From Uranotaenia lowii (Eukaryota; Arthropoda; Insecta; Diptera; Culicidae): DNA of 64,000 nucleotides. The DNA is taken from contig NC_073692.1 of assembly GCF_029784155.1 (NCBI RefSeq), positions 274,021,413 through 274,085,412 on the forward strand. Reading direction: 5' to 3'. Of this stretch, positions 23,531 through 34,866 are shown in pieces (position 1 is the first letter of the stretch; the number at the start of each line of letters is the position of its first letter). The notes beneath the pieces are model-generated. The model searched no databases, was not told the DNA's origin, and was given only the letters and a program-made list of their open reading frames with translations. The translations under genes and the position numbers were made by a program.

Positions 23531-24960
23531 TATCCACTTTGAACGAATTTTAGCTATTGTGAACAGTTCCAATTTTGTGGAAATGTACTACAATGGGTAA
23601 CATAAAAGACGAATATTTTGCAAAAAATCTCTTTTTTTCGCTAATTTGAAAAACACTGGATCCTCTTTTGACCGATTGTTGTGTAATTCCTTTACTAAAA
23701 TAAAATGCTCAATTTGGAATTTTAACATTCATATGTGATCTGAATATTTGGATATTATTTCCTTTTTATGTTGTTCCAGATCTTTCATTGGGTCTCTATT
23801 GGTTATTCTGGTAAAGAATTTGTCTAGAAGATGCGTACAAATCAGTTGAATACCCAGGAGTTGTTTCGAAAAAAAAAAATGGGAATGTCATAATTTTTTT
23901 TCCACATTTTCGAAAATCGTCTGATTTCAAAAAAATCATTATCTAAAAATTTCCCGACAGAAATAATACAATACGATTCATAATTAATCGGTCTTAAAGT
24001 TAAACGATACTTTAACTCTATTAAAAGATATTGATTTGAATTTTATTAAAAAGTTGAATATTAATTATTCTGACGAAAAAGATTAAATTTGAAGGTAAGA
24101 TTAATCTCGACTTTTATATTCAAGTTTTTTTCTTACAGAATTCCGCCACAATTCAGAAACAAACGAAAGGTATTTTTGATGAATCGTAGACACTTGAATT
24201 TAATTAAATCATTTCAATTCTAGGTAGTGATAGATACTTTTTCATGTGTCTGTAATCTTCAATATATTGTTTTTTTATCATCATAATAACGAATGTATGC
24301 TTCGTAGAAATGTAGAGGTAACTTTTATTTGTATTGATTTTTGACCGTAATAAAATCGGAAAACCACTGATCTTTGAAGTGGTAGATACAGATATAGTTG
24401 CATCTACCATCAAATTTATTAAGGCTTCTACGACCCATAAGTAGATTTGAAAAGTTTTCTGAGAACCTCTTGGCGAGGTGGGCCAAACTGGTCCGAACCG
24501 ATAATGAAAACAAAAATAAAACAAATTTTGGTCAAATTGGTGGTACTTACATTAAAAAGTCTCAAGCGATAAATAGTATTTAGAAAAACATTTTTAAAAA
24601 AATTGATATTGAAATTTATTGATTTAAATTTCTCTATTCTGTGCATTATTTCAAGAAATTTTGCAAAGATTGAAATTTCCAATATTTAAAAGCTTTTCAA
24701 GCTAATTTTGTTTTACAGTTTCGAAGGATTTTCTTAATTTAACTAAGTTACAAGTGCTGGAATAGGATTTCAAAAGAAAATTTTATACCATTGATAGTGT
24801 GAATTGCTTTTATCCGTACCTAAACTGATTCAATCCATCCAGGGTTGTCATTATTTTTCGAAACCAAAATATTTCACTTGTCAATGGTTTCATCATCAAT
24901 ATTTCAGATCAAAAAAACACAAGCTGTTTTGGCCGAATTTGAAAACATGTCAATTTGAAA
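23531..24960. other. AT-rich stretch, nothing recognised
   Basis: No supported gene. A CAGGGTTGTC word at 24841 resembles DNA-element tips, but no partner was found. Confidence 0.45.
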
Positions 24961-24969
24961 ACATGTGAT

Positions 24970-25345
24970 GGACATGTCATTCTTATCAACACGAACCATA
25001 ATCAAAATCATCAACTGAATTCTGTGGTTTTATTAAAAAAGTGTGGAACGAATATTCCCAGAAATTTCATTTCAAAATCTTGCCAATCATTGATAAATTG
25101 TGTCATTTTACTTGAAAATTAGCAACCCACATGAAATGTCTCTGTGACACGTACAGAAATGGAGTTTAAGCAAATTCATATCAATAATAATTCAACGTTC
25201 AATGCTGAAGAGTTAGTGATTTCTCTAAAAAATAAAATATTTTCCACGCTTTTTGTCATCGCTTTGGTATAGCATCATACTTTTTAATGGAAATGATGAT
25301 AACAAAAACCATCTGTTTGAACAAAAACGAAAAAAACGGTTGGAC
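24970..25345 (+). repeat. Dispersed repeat X, copy 1
   Basis: Blocks CATTCTTATCAACACGAACC, ACGAATATTCCCAGAAATTTC (in part), ATTCAACGTTCAATGCTGA and CTTTTTGTCATCGCT recur in the same order at 42695-43280. The two copies are collinear but gapped, so they are old members of one family. Confidence 0.85.
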
Positions 25346-28040
25346 TGATGGACTGAATGGCATATTTTGAATAAAAAAAATGCTTTTTAACAATTTACAT
25401 CTGATTTCCACCAGCTCAAAAAATAGTATGAGTCATATGGCGTGTCACAATGTGACACTGTCACATACTCAAATGGAGCTTTACAAAAAAAAAAATGCAT
25501 AACAAATGACATATTTTTAATTAAACCCAGTTCTGCTTACAACTTTAAATGTAATGTATTGTTTGATATATTGAAATCTGACATTAAAAGGAATTGCATA
25601 TAAATATTAAAAAGATCATACCCAAAGAAATAAGGCATCACAGAAAAAGCAAGCATATTAAAAATTTGTGTGATATGCAGTTTTGATAAAGCCAAACAAA
25701 TCAAACGTAGGCAAACTTGTTCTTTTATTTAAAAATTTAATTAAAAATTCCGAGTAAAAAGCAAGACGGCGGCGGGCCATTTTCCAAAAAAGTGGGACAT
25801 GTCCCGCTTTTGCGGGACGGATTATAAACCAAGCTTAACTGCTCATTTTATGGCCTTTCGATTTATGTTTTACTTCTCGACCCACTTTCATAGATTTGAA
25901 ATTTAAAAATAGGCAGTAAAAAATCTAAATGAATAAAAATTCTTATATTTTATTTTAATCAAAAATGTCTCTAAAGAACACAATACCTATATACTTTAAA
26001 TACTAGACAAAAATAAACAATCTGAATGATTATGGGACAAATGCAAATACAATCAAGTGACGTGCATATTTTAGGAAGTCTACGACATATCAGATTATTG
26101 GTTTAGTATGGACTTGTATTTAATGATAATAAAAAAACAATTTATCGCAGGAAAAACCAACGGTCATGAGATCGACGGTGACGACAAACATAGTACACTT
26201 CCTGTGGGTTGGTGGTTTTAGCATTTGTAAGAAGCTAGCCATCATATCCTCGAAAGTTGTACACTAAAAGTTAAGTAAAAAGGAATCTCTTCAAAGAAAA
26301 ATCAAGCTTCATTGAAATTCTGTGTGTGTGTGTGTGTGTTCGTTGTATAAAAAACATTCTGATGCGTGCGTAAGGTAGTAGTAACTTTTATTAAATGGGT
26401 CGGCACGACATTTTTAAATGTGTATATCTCAAAATTCTTTGATCAAAGAGCAGCAGAAAGTTCAACAAACTAAAAGTAAAAACATAAATTTATTCAACAA
26501 GTTGTCAGTGGTTGGCAAGATACGGCTCTTGAAATTTTTATGGCCGAGTCCGTGTCTTTTTGAGGCTGGGATTAACGGTGTAAACGTGTGTAATTTTAGG
26601 CCATATTCTAAAAACAAAAACTTGTCTTCGGGCAAGTTACAATCAACTAGTTAACAAACTTTGTAAAAAGTCAACGTAAAAATTTTTAATGAACTCTTCA
26701 ATTGCTAAAATGTGACGTACTGTCAAAATGTCCATGAAGTTTAAAAAATTCTTTTGAAAGAATCAATTACACATTTGTTTGTAAGATTTTAAATTTTTTC
26801 AGCTTTTTAATCAATAAAAGGTATGATAATAGTTATCAACAAACTTTTTGGCACAAGATTTAAAAAAAAACTTCCAGTGGTTTTTCAAAATGATTGAATT
26901 ACATAGTTTTAATTTTTTTTTTTAATTTTGATTGTTCTCATTTTTATAATATACATACAAAGATCGTGTAACGTTAGTTTGTGCAGAATTTGGTTTTGCT
27001 TTATTTCTGGAAAAATATGAGGTGAAAGTGAAAATGAATCAATTTTTGAAAGCATGAGCAAACCTGTGCGGTTTGCTTAAGCTTTAAATTTTCAATGGTT
27101 GTTTGACTATCAATAAACTAAAATTTAATAAATAAATTTAATAATTTTCGCATGTTTTTCAACATCGATTTTCTCTTATCTAGTCCCTAAAATTTCATCT
27201 AAGTTGGATTCATTTTCTCTACATTTAATAATATGTCAAAGAATAATCATACATATTCCCCAAAATTATGGAAACTCAAATATTTTCAATATAGCCACTG
27301 TAAAATTAGTGAAAACAAACAAGAATAAGTAGATAAAAACCAAACACAACCTCAGAGTCTTCCAAATGAATACTCAAATGATGAGCAAATGCAATTTCAC
27401 GTAAATTTTTATCTGATAATCGTTTTAGTATTTTTTATTTTTCGTACTTTTTTAATTTTTTTTTTAGGAAAATGCCACAATGTTTCTCCCAGAGTCGTTA
27501 TTGACAAAAATTAAATATTTTATTAAAAGTCCATTGCTCAAAAGTTTATAAAAATTTTTTTTGAATGTCTTAAATAAACTTTTAAATTAGAAAAAAAAAC
27601 TATCACTTAACTTAAGTGTTAATAATGACCAAAAAATTAATTCATTTTTTTAAGATTCATGAAGTTCTGAGTCAACATATGATGTATTTTTCGAAAAACT
27701 TTTTCTTTCTCTTACTAACGGCTTTTGTTATCTACAGTTTTACTGAAAACATTGAAATAAAGTTCCGAAGGTTTTCCGTTAAAGAACCATATAAAAATTA
27801 AATTAATTTTCACAGTTCAGGTTTTAGAATAAGTATTATGAAGAAGGAAAAAGTAGGTTTTGATTGGTGAAATTAAAAATAATCTCTGAAGGTTTTTTTA
27901 AAGTTTTCACGTGTACTTCAAAACTATCGAAGAACAAGTGGTTAAAAGTTTTCATATTGCAGCTCGAAGATATGATAAAAATATTCATTGATTTTATAAG
28001 AGTACCTAATCGGGATTGCGCATGATACCTTTTTATTTTA
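25346..28040. other. AT-rich stretch with minor repeats
   Basis: Contains a 17-bp perfect palindrome GTGTCACAATGTGACAC (25442-25458), a GGGACATGTCCCGC palindromic patch near 25796, and a (GT)n run at about 26322-26339. Open frames of 61-78 codons (26418, 27616) show no domain and are not supported as genes. Confidence 0.5.
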
Positions 28041-28042
28041 AA

Positions 28043-29982
28043 CTAGCTGACCCGGTGTGCTTTGCTACACCTTTCAAAATCAAATGATATTTTCAAAAAT
28101 TATTCAGAATTTTATTGTTTTCTTGGCATTATTTTAAACCAAATTATAACATAATTCATAAGCTATCGCTAAAAAAGGAGAGCTGCAGCTGGAGTTTCGA
28201 ACTGTAACACAAAGATAAATTTAATCTGTTTGAGGGGTCTCAAATTAATTGTATGCGTACAATCTAACTTATAAAATACGGTTGTTTTTGCTTGATATGT
28301 TCTGGTTTTAAGCTAAAAAACTGGTGAGAGAGCCGCCTCCTCTGTCCTTCCCTTCACCCCCTGCTTAATGGAGGTCGTGATCTTTAATAATCATCACAAT
28401 TTCATTCCCAAATATCCTCCTATATCAAATATTGTTCCTTTGGTTGATAAGTTTTTAAGCTTTACAACAAAATGTATATGGAGCCTCCTCCGTTCTTCCC
28501 CTCTCTATACTGTAAAGCGTAAGGGTCTATAACAATCGTAGAAACATATCTCGTAGCCAAGTACCTTTCCATGCCATATTTGTTTCCATTTGTTGGCTTC
28601 GTTAGCATAAATTGAGAACTTATGCTAAAAAAATTGTATTGGACTCACCTCCCTTCTCCTTTGTATTACGATGGTGTGTCAGATTATCATAGAATCATAC
28701 CAAAATGATTTTCCACGTTTAGATTTGTCCATTTCTCGGATTTTGTAAAAAATAAAGTTGAATTTAAGCCTCTTCTTCCCTTCCTATATTCCCAATTCTA
28801 TCATCCTACTGCAAGAAAGTAATTGTTTCACATAGAAAAAGTATTTTTCGTACTAGAATACTTTTTGATGCCAAATTTGGTTGCATTTGCTCGATCAATT
28901 CTCGAGTTATGCAAAAAAAAAATTGTATGGAAGCCCCCCTTTCCACCTTTATATTTTCCGCTGAAAAAAGGTGGGGCTTCAATTTGTAATAGAAATCTTT
29001 CTCGTATCCAAATTCCCTCACATGCCAAATATGTTTCAATTTGCTCGATCAACTCTCCAGTTATACTGAAAATTGTAAGGGAGACCTCTCTTTCCCCTTT
29101 CCATCCACCTCTTTGAAGGAGTGAGGAATTCCAAATATTCATAGAAGCTTTTCTCGTATCCAAATACCGTTCCATGCCAAATTTGGTTCCATTAGCTGTT
29201 GTAGTTCTTGAGTTATGCAGTAAAAATTGTATGAAACTCCCCTCCCTCTTTCCTTTCTCCCCGCTGGAAGAAGGAAGGGGTCTCAAACAATCATTAGAAT
29301 ATGTCACGTTCCCAAATACCTGTCCAGGCCAAGTTGGGTTCCATTTGCTTAATTAGTTTTTGAGTTATGTAAAAAATTATAAAAAGCCCCCTCCCCCCCT
29401 TATATCCCTTCTTCTGAAAAGAGGGAGGAGTCTCAAATAATCATGGAAATATTTTCCGTACACAAATACCCTCCCATGCCAAATTTGGTTCCACTTGCTT
29501 TATTAGTTTTTGAGTTAAGTAAAAAAAATATGAAAGAGGCCCCCTCCCCCTTTCTACTGCAAAGAGGGAGGGGTCTCAAATAATCATTGAAATATTTTTC
29601 GTATCCAAATACCTTCCCGTGCCAAATTTGGTTCCCATATCTCGATTCGTTTTCGAGATATATGAAAAATTGTAAGCAAGCCCCCCTCCCCCCTTTCTAA
29701 CACCCCACTGAGAGGAGGGAGGAGTACTCCATATTCATAGAAATATTCTTCGTTCCCAAACTCCACCCCATGCCAAATTTGATACCATTTGCTTGATGGG
29801 TTCTCGAGTTATGCAAAAAATTGTCTTTTGCTTGGGAGGCCCCTCCCCCCCTTCATGAGAGAGGGAGGGGTCTCAAACCATCATAGGAACCTTCCCCGGC
29901 CTCCAATACCCCCACCTGCCAAGTTTCACGTAAATCGGTTCAGTAGTTTCCGAGTCTATAGGGAACAGACAGACAGACAGAC

Positions 29983-30017
<35 letters not shown>

Positions 30018-30039
30018 AATTCATTTTTATATATATAGA
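28043..30039 (+). mobile_element. Repeat family A with a ~150-bp hairpin tandem array and (CAGA)n tail
   Basis: Begins at ACTAGCTGACCCGGTGTGC and ends with a CAGA microsatellite (29967-30017) followed by AATTCATTTTTATATATATA. In between, a unit of about 150 bp is repeated about ten times. The anchor word ATGCCAAATTTGG or a variant sits at 28571, 28868, 29022, 29174, 29326, 29476, 29619, 29770 and 29916. Each later unit contains a CCCCTCCCC-type pyrimidine run facing a GAGGGAGGGG run, predicted to form a hairpin, followed by TCTCAAA(T/C)(A/C)ATCAT. Short frames across the array are shadows. A start word ACTAGC and an end word ATATAGAT are seen in repeats of many arthropods; the transposition class is not known to me. 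Confidence 0.8.
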
Positions 30040-30177
30040 TGTTGATAAAACATTCTGCTTTAAAAAAAAAGTACTCACAGAATACACATTTTATATTTTA
30101 AATATAGATCATTTTTTTCAAAGAATAACGACAAATTTTTTGAAGAAAAATTTAATCTAGACAACACAATAATGATA

Positions 30178-31652
30178 AATGGGCCAGGACAGGTTGGCCG
30201 ATTGCCTACATCGGTTGATAATCCGGATCTGGGACATAGAACAGCTACCGGAGGAGTGGAAGGAGGGGGTAATATGCCCCATCTACAAGAAGGGCGACAA
30301 ATTGGACTGTGAGAACTACCGAGCGATCACTGTCCTCAATGCCGCCTACAAAGTGTTGTCCCGAATCCTACTCCGCCGCCTAACGCCACAAGCAAACAGA
30401 TTCGTGGGAAGTCATCAGGCCGGCTTCATGGAGGGACGGTCTACGACGGACCAGATATTCACATTGCGGCAAATCCTCCAAAAATGCCGTGAACACCAAG
30501 TCCCTACGCATCATCTATTCATCGACTTTAAAGCCGCATACGACACGATCGACCGTAACGAGCTATGGAAAATCATGGACGAGAACGGCTTTTCCGGGAA
30601 GCTGATCAGACTGATCAAGGCGACGATGGATGGAACGCAGTGCTGTGTGCGGATTTCGGGTGAATTGTCGAGTTCATTCGAATCGCGCAGGGGGCTTCGA
30701 CAAGGTGATGGTCTATCCTGCATGATGTTCAACGTGGCGCTAGAAGGTGTTATTCGACGAGCGGTGGGCGAAATGCGGGGCACGATTTTCAACAGATCCA
30801 GTCAACTTATTTGCTTTGCCGATGACATTGATATAGTCGGCAGATCATCTGCGGCGGTGGAAGAGATCTACCGCAAACTGAAACGCGAAGCAGGAAGGAT
30901 TGGGTTGATGATTAATACGTCCAAGACGAAGTACATGCTGGCCTGCGGATTCGAGACCGACCGAACCCGCTTGTCCAGTAATAACAAGGTCACGATCGAC
31001 GGCGACGAGCTGGAGATAGTCGAAGACTTTGTCTATCTCGGCTCACTGGTGACCGCAGACAATGACACCAGCCGTGAGATCCGGAGGCGAATTATCAGCG
31101 GAAGTCGTGCCTACTATGGACTCCACAAGCAACTGCGGTCGAGAAGACTTAGCCCTCGCACGAAGTGTAACCTGTATATGACGCTCATTAGACCGGTTGT
31201 TCTCTACGGGCACGAGACATGGATATTGCTCGAGGAGGACCTGCGTACACTCGAAGTATTCGAGCGACGAGTGTTAAGAACCATCTTTGGCGGCGTACAG
31301 GAGAACGGAGTGTGGAGGCGAAGGATGAACCACGAGCTCGCGCGCCTCTACGGCGAACCCAGTATCCAGAAGGTGGTGAAGGCTGGCCGGATACGCTGGG
31401 CTGGACACGTTGCGAGAATGCCGGACGACTGTCCTGCAAAACAGGTGTTAGCTACGAATCCGGTAGGAACAAGACGAGCGGGGGCGCAACGAACGAGGTG
31501 GTTAGACCAAGTGGAGCGTGATCTGGCGAACGTGGGGTGCCCGAGAAATTGGAGAACGGTTGCTATGAACCGAGTGAATTTTAGGAATTATGTTCGTCAA
31601 GTTATGTCGTGAGACGGAGTACTATGTAAATAAAATAAAAATAAAAATAAAT
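30178..31652 (+). mobile_element. 5'-truncated RTE-like non-LTR retrotransposon with 12-bp target duplication
   Basis: Flanked by a perfect ACAATAATGATA at 30166-30177 and 31653-31664. The inserted segment is the 3' part of a LINE: an uninterrupted coding stretch, a 3' UTR of about 20 bp (GACGGAGTACTATGTAAATA) and a short AAATAA-type tail rather than poly(A). A very short 3' UTR with a simple-repeat tail is characteristic of the RTE clade. GC content and lack of decay contrast with the AT-rich surroundings. The exact TSD and intact frame indicate a young insertion that lost its 5' end, including the endonuclease, at reverse transcription. Confidence 0.9.
30179..31612 (+). CDS. LINE reverse transcriptase, C-terminal 477 residues
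   Basis: RNA-directed DNA polymerase part of the LINE. Motifs in order: PEEWKEGVICPIYKKGD (residues 24-40), NYRAITVLNAAYKVLSRIL (46-64), GFMEGRSTTDQIFTLRQI (82-99), the first catalytic Asp in FIDFKAAYDTID (114-125), GLRQGDGLSCMMFN (172-185) and the catalytic box CFADDIDIV (212-220). The thumb region (YLGSLVT) follows, and then a C-terminal segment with RRVLRTIFGG, RIRWAGHVARMP and RWLDQVERDL, typical of arthropod RTE-type elements. There is no internal stop. The ATG at 30179 lies at the truncation point and is not the natural start: the apurinic endonuclease domain normally upstream is absent. RTE is the preferred clade; a related clade is possible. Confidence 0.9.
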   Translation: MGQDRLADCLHRLIIRIWDIEQLPEEWKEGVICPIYKKGDKLDCENYRAITVLNAAYKVLSRILLRRLTPQANRFVGSHQAGFMEGRSTTDQIFTLRQILQKCREHQVPTHHLFIDFKAAYDTIDRNELWKIMDENGFSGKLIRLIKATMDGTQCCVRISGELSSSFESRRGLRQGDGLSCMMFNVALEGVIRRAVGEMRGTIFNRSSQLICFADDIDIVGRSSAAVEEIYRKLKREAGRIGLMINTSKTKYMLACGFETDRTRLSSNNKVTIDGDELEIVEDFVYLGSLVTADNDTSREIRRRIISGSRAYYGLHKQLRSRRLSPRTKCNLYMTLIRPVVLYGHETWILLEEDLRTLEVFERRVLRTIFGGVQENGVWRRRMNHELARLYGEPSIQKVVKAGRIRWAGHVARMPDDCPAKQVLATNPVGTRRAGAQRTRWLDQVERDLANVGCPRNWRTVAMNRVNFRNYVRQVMS

Positions 31653-31664
31653 ACAATAATGATA

Positions 31665-32280
31665 CTTTTGAAACTTTATAGGCCGTAATACAATTTAAGG
31701 ACAATAAATCAAGGTTCTTCATAAATACACCAAAATTATTGTTTTGATTGGTTCATTGAGATTTTTTTCTCAACAACCAATTGGAGAATGTTCCAAAGTT
31801 TCTAAAACATATGATTTTCTCTCAGAAATATGTGGTTAGCCTTATGTCACTTTTATTTTTTATTGTTTTGATTGAAGCCGTTTCAATATATTTGTGTCAT
31901 AACATAAATTTTGTACTATTTATTCCATTTCCATAGAAGTGGCCCAAAACATTCCAGATTTGTGTAAATAAATCATTACCGGTGATATGATTTTTATTTC
32001 AATCCAGATTGTTTAAATGTTTTCGTAAAGTAAATCTTACCAGATTATACAAAGAAAATGCGACAGTAAAAAGATGTTGATGATAATTTTTATTTAAATT
32101 CTTTGTACGAGAATATTTTCCAATACATTAATTTTGCAAGTAACCAGAGGGAATCGTAATTCAAATAAGATGTTTCGAAAACACTTCAAACCTTAGACAC
32201 GTCCTAATAATCGCATTCAGCCTACACGCGTCCTATATCTAGCCAGGATTGAACCAAAGGAAATCCAGCAAACTTAGCCT
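31665..32280. other. AT-rich stretch, nothing recognised
   Basis: No gene or repeat structure noted. Confidence 0.5.
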
Positions 32281-32339
32281 AGGAAAAGGTCGAGCTCTTG
32301 CGAACAAGCAGCGCTTATCTTGATCGTGTTTGCCTACAG

Positions 32340-32526
32340 AGTAGGTTCATACTCACACTCCGTTGTTGTCGGAATGATGGGAACACCAGAGGGGCCTCAG
32401 GAGCTGCTAAGGAATTCCGAGGACGAGGCGGAAGATGATGGGAAAATTGTGATATGGCGCGTTCTAAGGACCAGCCATGGCTTAGCCTCGGCGTCGATGA
32501 AGAATAAGACGATGGATTGTAGGAAG
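32340..32526 (+). CDS. Candidate internal exon of an unrecognised host gene
   Basis: A 187-nt GC-richer block is bounded by a plausible acceptor (GTGTTTGCCTACAG ending at 32339) and a good donor (GGAAG|GTAGGT at 32526/32527). The open frame through it reads VGSYSHSVVVGMMGTPEGPQ, then an acidic stretch (EDEAEDDGK) and VIWRVLRTSHGL. The frame stays open downstream to 32805 but changes composition after the donor, as expected of intron. No domain is recognised and no partner exon was found. It could equally be chance or a fragment of a repeat. Confidence 0.25.
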
Positions 32527-32529
32527 GTA

Positions 32530-33257
32530 GGTTGGTATATCGATGTACATATATTCCTCAAGGGGTCAACTTACAAACGAAGGACACTTTTATCGAAATT
32601 CAAATCCTTTTGGATATTGATTCGATCCCTCCCTCCATCATCCCTGGAGGCGTATGGGATTTCCTTGGATTCGTTGAATTTGTTTTTATTTCCGTTGGTC
32701 TTCAGGGGATATTTTCAGCTTATGTTTAGATTATTTGTGCATTATGATGGATTAATTGAACTCTGTCCCACGAGTCACACTGTTAGCTTGATCCCAGGAG
32801 ATTAACGTATCGCATTCATGACTTCCACAGAAATACTTTTATTCGTTAAAGCATTATCTCAAAAGCAATCTTTTCGAAAGTTCACTAGGAACATAATAGG
32901 AACACTTGAATGTTATAAACAATCCAATAAGCTTTCAAAATCATTGGAAGGATGCACAAGATGATATCTATTTATTATAATCGCTCAAGTTGAAATTTCG
33001 GTAAATGTCATAAACATCTGTGTTTATTGTGCAAAGGATTGGTACATTAAAAAACAATGAATATATTATCCCTAATTGTAAAATTTATTATTTTCTATTT
33101 TAAATACAGTTTTTCTGAAGATGGCTGAAGTTCAATAGACCCAAAACGTAAAAAACAGCAGTTTTTGTTAATATCAATCAAAGAAAACCATCGAAAAGTG
33201 CGGTGATCAAAACCAAACAACTAAAACAGAATACTGGATTTTTTTTTAAATCCAGAT
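32530..33257. other. Non-coding stretch, nothing recognised
   Basis: AT-rich and without paired repeats up to the TTAA at 33258. Confidence 0.45.
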
Positions 33258-33432
33258 TTAACACTAGAAGGACCGGCAAATTGAATATACCTATTCGGAC
33301 CGTGACCAGCCAAAATGACTGGTAAAGGCGAAATTTTTTATATTATAATATTTTTAACTTTTTTCTTTTGAAATTATTTTGTTATTTATTCGATAACATT
33401 TTTGTTATAAAATGGAAATATTTTTACACCAT

Positions 33433-33796
33433 GGGTGCACGGAATCACCTCATTTTGGCACAGTTGCCGAATGCGTGTATGTCATAAAATGAACATTTCA
33501 AATAATTTTCAAAAAATCAGAACACATTATCAATTTAATTATGAAATCACGTTAGATGGCTATGAGTATTGACCATGGGTGCACGGTTTCACTTCAATTT
33601 TGTTTTAGTAGACAGCATGTGTTTTAAAGCAAACTTTTTCTATACGTAAAGAAATTTACCAAGGGTGCACGGATTCACCGCCATTTATCAAAAATCAATT
33701 ATTTTTGCATGCTAAAGGTAAAAAATAAAGAGATTTATAGATTCAAATGAAAATTTGTGTTATATACATGGTTTGCACTGTGGTGCACGAATTTTC
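33433..33796 (+). repeat. GGGTGCACGG iterons, left half of the piggyBac-like element
   Basis: Copies at 33433-33448 (GGGTGCACGGAATCAC), 33577-33592 (GGGTGCACGGTTTCAC), 33663-33678 (GGGTGCACGGATTCAC) and a degenerate one at 33781-33796. Inverted counterparts are at 34321-34336 and 41852-41867. The core GTGCAC is itself palindromic. Role unknown; subterminal motifs in DNA transposons often bind transposase. Confidence 0.8.
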
Positions 33797-34056
33797 CGCG
33801 TTTTTATCAAATATTGGACTTTCTTCAAATTTTTTAAAAAGCATTTTTACAAATCTTAACGAAACCAAAGTCCAAACCATGTCTTTCATGTTGAGACATA
33901 ATGATTTAAGTAACGATTTTTATTTTAAGTTCCGTTTTTTCATTCCTAGCAAAGAAATATTTCAATTATATCTTGAAATAATAAATTTATTTATTTATTA
34001 TTAAAAACAGGTTTTTGCAATCGTATATTTATCTGATAAGATCTGATTAACATCCA

Positions 34057-34150
34057 AGGAATTAGAAATGGTTACCATGGACCGAGTGAATTTCAGGAAT
34101 TATATGCATCAAGTTATGTCGTGCGACGGAAAACAGTGCAAATAAAAATA
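34057..34150 (+). mobile_element. Extreme 5'-truncated tail of the same RTE-like LINE family
   Basis: About 90 bp matching the final codons, 3' UTR and AAATAA tail of the LINE at 30178-31652. Shared words include ACCGAGTGAATTT, AGGAATTAT, CAAGTTATGTCGTG and CGACGGA(A), ending AAATAAAAATAATG. It differs by several substitutions, so it is an older or separate insertion, and it lies inside the piggyBac-like element. Confidence 0.85.
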
Positions 34151-34351
34151 ATGAATCAACATTGTCAAATGTATACGTTGATTTGTTTTTCCTTAAAAAA
34201 TTTTCCATTGACCAATATTGCATTTCAAATACCTATCATATCTAAATCAAAAATATTTTTATGTTTTGAAGCAAGTTGAAAACTATATATTTCTATATAA
34301 TTTACAACGGCGAATTTACAGCCATTCCGTGCACCCATGTTGAAATATCTT

Positions 34352-34615
34352 AGCGCCGATGTGGTCTATCAGATAGGCTGGCGCGAGTCTGGTCTAGGTA
34401 TACCAGGCGTACTGGGTTCGATTCCCGATATCGGCAAGAAAACTCTTGGGTTCAAACCCCATAAGTTGTCGACAGGTAAGATGTGTTTCCTCTTATAACG
34501 AGAATGTTCAATCAGTTTCCAGTTGGCCAGGTATAAACACGGGTGCCGGAATACCTGTAAGTGAACTTGCATTGGAAATTTGTCGAACCTAATAATCTAA
34601 GAATGCATGTGAATA
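34352..34615 (+). mobile_element. tRNA-derived SINE
   Basis: The head (34355-34436) has tRNA-like form: GCCGAT (34355-34360) pairs with ATCGGC (34430-34435), with an A-box-like TGGTCTATCAGATAGG and a B box GGTTCGATTCC (34415-34425). It is followed by a tRNA-unrelated body with a second GGTTCAAACCCC. The head lacks a convincing anticodon arm, so it is not a working tRNA gene. It is comparable in design to the Feilai-type SINEs known from mosquitoes, but identity with that family is not shown. The errantivirus inserted at its distal border. Confidence 0.65.
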
Positions 34616-34619
34616 CATA
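34616..34619. repeat. Errantivirus target-site duplication CATA (left)
   Basis: CATA directly outside the left LTR, matched by CATA at 41834-41837 outside the right LTR. A 4-bp duplication is usual for errantiviruses. Confidence 0.93.
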
Positions 34620-34866
34620 AGTTAAATTCGCGGGGTACTTCGGTACGTTTTTAAAAAACTAAACTGAACTGTACCGGGGCCGAAACTAGAATGATTTATT
34701 ACTTTCGCTCTTAATACTACCGAGCCCCACTGGGGCGACAAATGACGAGTGCATCAAATGATACTTGATACCCTCGTCCGATGATGGTGCGCTGCTCCAG
34801 GTGTGGTTCTGCTGATCGTGCGTCTGCTAGAGCACGATCCTCGATGGGCCGGTTCCTTCGGTAACT
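34620..34866 (-). repeat. 3' LTR of the errantivirus (247 bp)
   Basis: Starts AGTTACCGAAGG and ends GAATTTAACT in element sense. It contains an AATAAA signal (34695-34700, complement) and an initiator-like TCAGTT (34662-34667, complement). The first 40 bp also encode the env C-terminus. No difference from the 5' LTR was found on reading both through. Confidence 0.97.

Noticed and set aside
28806..29307. A 159-codon minus-strand frame and companions across the 150-bp array
   Set aside because: They follow the repeat period and contain repeated peptide blocks; shadows of the tandem array.
29960..30160. Frame with Asp-Arg-Gln-Thr repeats
   Set aside because: Translation of the (CAGA)n microsatellite.
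34355..34436. Functional tRNA gene
   Set aside because: Acceptor stem and A/B boxes are present but no convincing anticodon arm; a SINE head fits better.
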